Source of the DNA: Korobacter sp036501185
Lineage (GTDB): Bacteria > Acidobacteriota > Terriglobia > Terriglobales > Acidobacteriaceae
Reading direction: 5' to 3'
DNA length: 8,940 bases
Assembly (NCBI GenBank): GCA_036501185.1
Contig: DASYAU010000032.1
Span: 1 to 8,940, forward strand
This document shows, one piece after another, positions 5,293-8,940 of this stretch; position 1 is the stretch's first letter; every line of letters begins with the position of its first letter. Made by a program: the position numbers and the translations under genes. A model generated the notes under the pieces. The model was given only the letters and a program-made list of their open reading frames with translations, was not told the origin of the DNA and made no database searches.

Positions 5293-7386
5293 GTGGCGAG
5301 ACAGGTTCCATTAGATCGTTGCAGGAATATCGGCATTATGGCGCACATCGATGCCGGTAAGACCACGACCACGGAGCGCATCCTGTTCTACACGGGACGC
5401 ACGCACCGCATTGGCGAGGTCCACGAAGGCACGGCGACGATGGATTGGATGGCGCAGGAGCAGGAGCGCGGCATCACGATCACGTCGGCGGCGACGACCT
5501 GCACCTGGCGCGACGAGCGCATCAATATCATTGATACCCCGGGCCACGTCGATTTCACTGCGGAAGTGGAACGTTCGCTGCGCGTGCTGGACGGCGCGTG
5601 CGCGGTGTTCGATGCGGTGCACGGCGTCGAACCGCAGTCGGAAACGGTGTGGAGACAGGCTGATAAATACTCAGTCCCGCGCATTTGCTTCATCAACAAG
5701 ATGGACAAGATGGGCGCCGATTTCGAGCACGCGGTCGACACCATCCGCAAGCGCCTGAATGCCAAGCCGGTCGCGATCCAATACCCGATCGGACAGGAAG
5801 ATAAGTTCAAGGGCGTTATCGACCTGTTCAAGATGAAAGCTATCGTCTGGCACGACGAAACGATGGGCGCGCAGTACGACACCGAAGAAATTCCCGCCGA
5901 GCTTCTTAAGAAAGCACAAGCCTTCCACAATCTGATGGTCGAGACCATCGCCGAGTGCGATGACGCTTTGATGGAGAAGTACATCAACGGCGAAGAGATG
6001 AGCGAAGCCGAGCTGCGTGCCGGGCTGCGCCGCGCGACGATCGCGATGAAGGTATTCCCGGTGCTGGCCGGAACGGCGTTCAAGAACAAGGGCGTCCAAA
6101 CGTTGCTTGATGCAGTGGTGGACTTCCTACCGTCGCCGTTGGACATTCCGCCGGTCACGGGCAAGAACCCTGACACTGGCGCGGAAGAGCAGCGCAGCGC
6201 CGATGACAAGCAGCCGTTTACGGCGCTGGCCTTCAAGATCATGACTGACCCGTTCGTCGGACAGTTGACGTTTATCCGCGTGTACAGCGGACAGCTGAAG
6301 ACGGGCGACTCGGTTTACAACAGCAGCAAGGGCCGCACGGAGCGCATCGGGCGACTACTGAAGATGCACGCCAACAAGCGCGAAGAGATCCAGGAAATAT
6401 ACGCAGGTGATATCTGCGCCGTGGTTGGCTTGAAGACCATCACCACGGGCGATACGATTTCGGACGAGAAGCATCCGCTGGTGCTCGAGTCGATCGAGTT
6501 CCCGACGCCGGTGATTTCGGTGGCGGTGGAACCGAAGACGAAGAGCGACCAGGAAAAGATGGGCGTCGCGCTCAACAAGCTGGCACAGGAAGATCCGACG
6601 TTCCGCGTGAGCACGGATCCCGACAGCGGCCAGACGATCATCGCGGGCATGGGCGAACTCCACCTGGAAATTCTTGTAGACCGCATGATGCGCGAATTCA
6701 ACGTGCAGGCCAATGTCGGCAAGCCGCAGGTTGCGTATCGCGAGACCATCCGCAAGGAAGCGCAGGCGGAAGGCAAGTACATCCGCCAGACGGGCGGCAG
6801 CGGCCAGTACGGTCACTGCAAGATCCGCGTGGGGCCGAACGAGCCTGGTAAGGGCTACGAGTTCGAGAACGATATCGTCGGTGGCACGATTCCGAAGGAG
6901 TTCATCAAGCCGATCGACCAGGGCATTCGTGAAGCCCTGGAAGGCGGCGTTCTGGCCGGCTACGAAATGGTGGACATCAAGGTGACCTTGTACGACGGCA
7001 GCTACCACGAAGTGGATTCCAACGAAATGGCGTTTAAGATCGCCGGTTCGATGGCCTTCAAGGAAGCTGCCCGCAAGGCGAGCCCGGTGCTTCTGGAGCC
7101 GGTGATGTCGGTAGAAGTGGTCGTGCCGGAAGAATACATGGGCGTGATCATCGGCGACCTGAACAGCCGCCGAGGGCGCATTGAAGGCTTGGAGCATCGC
7201 GCCGGATCGCAGGTGGTGAAGGCGATGGTGCCGCTCGCGGAGATGTTCGGATACGTGAACAGCATGCGGTCGAATACGCAGGGCCGCGCGACGTTCTCCA
7301 TGCACTTTGCGCACTACGAAGAGGCGCCGCGTTCGGTGGCCGAAGAAATCGTGGCGAAGGTGCAGGGGAAGCCGGCAGCGCGTTGA
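5293..7386 (+). CDS. fusA: Elongation factor G
   Basis: 697 residues, full length. This GTPase drives translocation of tRNA and mRNA and, with ribosome recycling factor, splits ribosomes. The GTG start is fixed by an in-frame TAA directly before it (5290-5292) and by the canonical MARQVPLDRCRNIGI opening; the Shine-Dalgarno match is weak (GAGAG, 5283-5287). Seen: P-loop AHIDAGKT (17-24), switch I RGITITSAATT (59-69), DTPGH (81-85), NKMD (135-138), and GTAFK (260-264), where Ser is more common than Thr. Domain IV has HEVDSNE with His572, the tip that enters the A site, and GDLNSRRG (621-628) belongs to the C-terminal part. It looks like an ordinary housekeeping EF-G, not a tetracycline-protection protein. 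Codons are strongly C/G-ending, as expected for high expression. Confidence 0.99.
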   Translation: MARQVPLDRCRNIGIMAHIDAGKTTTTERILFYTGRTHRIGEVHEGTATMDWMAQEQERGITITSAATTCTWRDERINIIDTPGHVDFTAEVERSLRVLDGACAVFDAVHGVEPQSETVWRQADKYSVPRICFINKMDKMGADFEHAVDTIRKRLNAKPVAIQYPIGQEDKFKGVIDLFKMKAIVWHDETMGAQYDTEEIPAELLKKAQAFHNLMVETIAECDDALMEKYINGEEMSEAELRAGLRRATIAMKVFPVLAGTAFKNKGVQTLLDAVVDFLPSPLDIPPVTGKNPDTGAEEQRSADDKQPFTALAFKIMTDPFVGQLTFIRVYSGQLKTGDSVYNSSKGRTERIGRLLKMHANKREEIQEIYAGDICAVVGLKTITTGDTISDEKHPLVLESIEFPTPVISVAVEPKTKSDQEKMGVALNKLAQEDPTFRVSTDPDSGQTIIAGMGELHLEILVDRMMREFNVQANVGKPQVAYRETIRKEAQAEGKYIRQTGGSGQYGHCKIRVGPNEPGKGYEFENDIVGGTIPKEFIKPIDQGIREALEGGVLAGYEMVDIKVTLYDGSYHEVDSNEMAFKIAGSMAFKEAARKASPVLLEPVMSVEVVVPEEYMGVIIGDLNSRRGRIEGLEHRAGSQVVKAMVPLAEMFGYVNSMRSNTQGRATFSMHFAHYEEAPRSVAEEIVAKVQGKPAAR

Positions 7387-7400
7387 ATCACACGGAGCTA

Positions 7401-7419
7401 CCTGTTCTTTGTGAGCAGG
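7401..7419 (+). promoter_or_regulatory. Hairpin enclosing the start codon of the gene between fusA and tuf
   Basis: Bases 7401-7407 (CCTGTTC) pair with 7413-7419 (GAGCAG after the first G), seven pairs including one T-G, around a 5-base TTTGT loop. The GTG start at 7411-7413 lies in the loop and closing pair. The only Shine-Dalgarno-like GGAG (7394-7397) is 13 bases from the GTG, longer than usual. Together these suggest low translation, or use of a different start. No T-run follows, so it is not a terminator. Confidence 0.4.
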
Positions 7420-7731
7420 GAGCTTCAGGTACGGCCTGGCAGGGAGTTGGAGTTCGAAGAACTCTTCTCCGGTAGATGGCCGAGGTTGTTACGACGCTCC
7501 GAGGGATATGTAAGAACGGAGCTCGAAGTTTTAGCTGGACTTGCGGTTCGGGTCACAGATATTTGGAAGTCGCATTACGAGTTTGAAGGTTTTTGCGAGC
7601 AGTACCGCGAAGAATTGAAACGGTTCCAGGAAGCAAGCAAGGCAGATGGAATCGTATTTAAGGAAACGCAACTCGGGGCTTATTACGGGCCCGGGAACGA
7701 TTTAGACGACGGGACATTGGCTCCCGCATAG
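7411..7731 (+). CDS. Small ABM-like ferredoxin-fold protein inserted between fusA and tuf
   Basis: 106 residues. I do not recognise a named gene. Seen: predicted strand LQV followed by RPGRELEFEELF (8-19), WPRLLRRSEGYVRTELEVL (23-41), then RVTDIWKSHYEFEGF (47-61) into a charged helix to about 76, and a final strand with LGAYY (88-92); the last 14 residues look disordered. Known: this order (V-PG-E-EFE, SGY--TEL, DIW-S---FE-F) is that of antibiotic-biosynthesis-monooxygenase-like dimeric alpha/beta-barrel proteins. Function in that group ranges from quinone oxidation to haem breakdown to none known. It lies 24 bases after fusA and 20 before tuf, so it is co-transcribed. Its codons (TTA, GTA, GGA, ATT, TTT) differ from the C/G-ending codons of its neighbours, suggesting modest expression or later arrival. 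The start may instead be CTG at 7402. Gene real: likely; fold: moderately sure; role: unknown. Confidence 0.75.
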   Translation: MSRELQVRPGRELEFEELFSGRWPRLLRRSEGYVRTELEVLAGLAVRVTDIWKSHYEFEGFCEQYREELKRFQEASKADGIVFKETQLGAYYGPGNDLDDGTLAPA

Positions 7732-7751
7732 TTCAGGAAAAGGACTAGACG

Positions 7752-8939
<1,188 letters not shown>

Positions 8940-8940
8940 A

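Overview
The window is a complete, GC-rich bacterial stretch. At its right end are four translation genes in the classic str order (rpsL, rpsG, fusA, tuf). At its left end is the tail of an envelope or sugar-metabolism cluster. Protein style (EF-Tu, EF-G, the WbpE-like aminotransferase, the TMTC-like TPR glycosyltransferase) and frequent GTG starts would fit an Acidobacteriota-type soil bacterium. That placement is an impression from recalled family sequences, not a computed one.

Left region (1-2129, + strand). The window opens inside a gene: bases 1-177 encode the last 58 residues of a GlpD-like FAD-dependent dehydrogenase. This copy stops soon after the GGKWTT motif, so it lacks the usual C-terminal domain. 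Seventeen bases later comes a complete WbpE-type PLP-dependent sugar aminotransferase (195-1310). Fifteen bases after that is a DUF4184-type membrane protein (1326-2129). The three are tightly spaced and co-oriented, so probably one operon.

Middle (2162-3850, - strand). A convergent gene encodes a polytopic GT-C-like membrane protein of the TMTC type, with a membrane part of about 390 residues followed by four TPR repeats.

Intergenic control region (3851-4336). This 486-base gap has no convincing gene. It holds a near-consensus sigma-70 promoter firing right toward rpsL (TTGACG, 17 bases, TATATT), and a weaker candidate firing left whose -10 box overlaps it. It also has a 13-base exact direct repeat and a leader of about 380 nt with several good hairpins, the last touching the rpsL Shine-Dalgarno sequence. 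The rpsL-rpsG gap is only 16 bases, too small for the E. coli type of S7 operator, so this leader is the natural place to look for control of the operon.

str operon (4337-8939). rpsL (GTG start), rpsG, fusA (GTG start) and tuf are all full length with intact motifs. Between fusA and tuf, where normally nothing lies, is a 106-residue gene (7411-7731). It looks like a small dimeric alpha/beta-barrel protein of the antibiotic-biosynthesis-monooxygenase (ABM) type. Its codon use is visibly less GC3-biased than its neighbours, it lies in the same reading frame as fusA just past the TGA stop, and its start codon sits in a hairpin. This is the least expected item in the window. I found no CRISPR array, insertion sequence, tRNA or rRNA gene.
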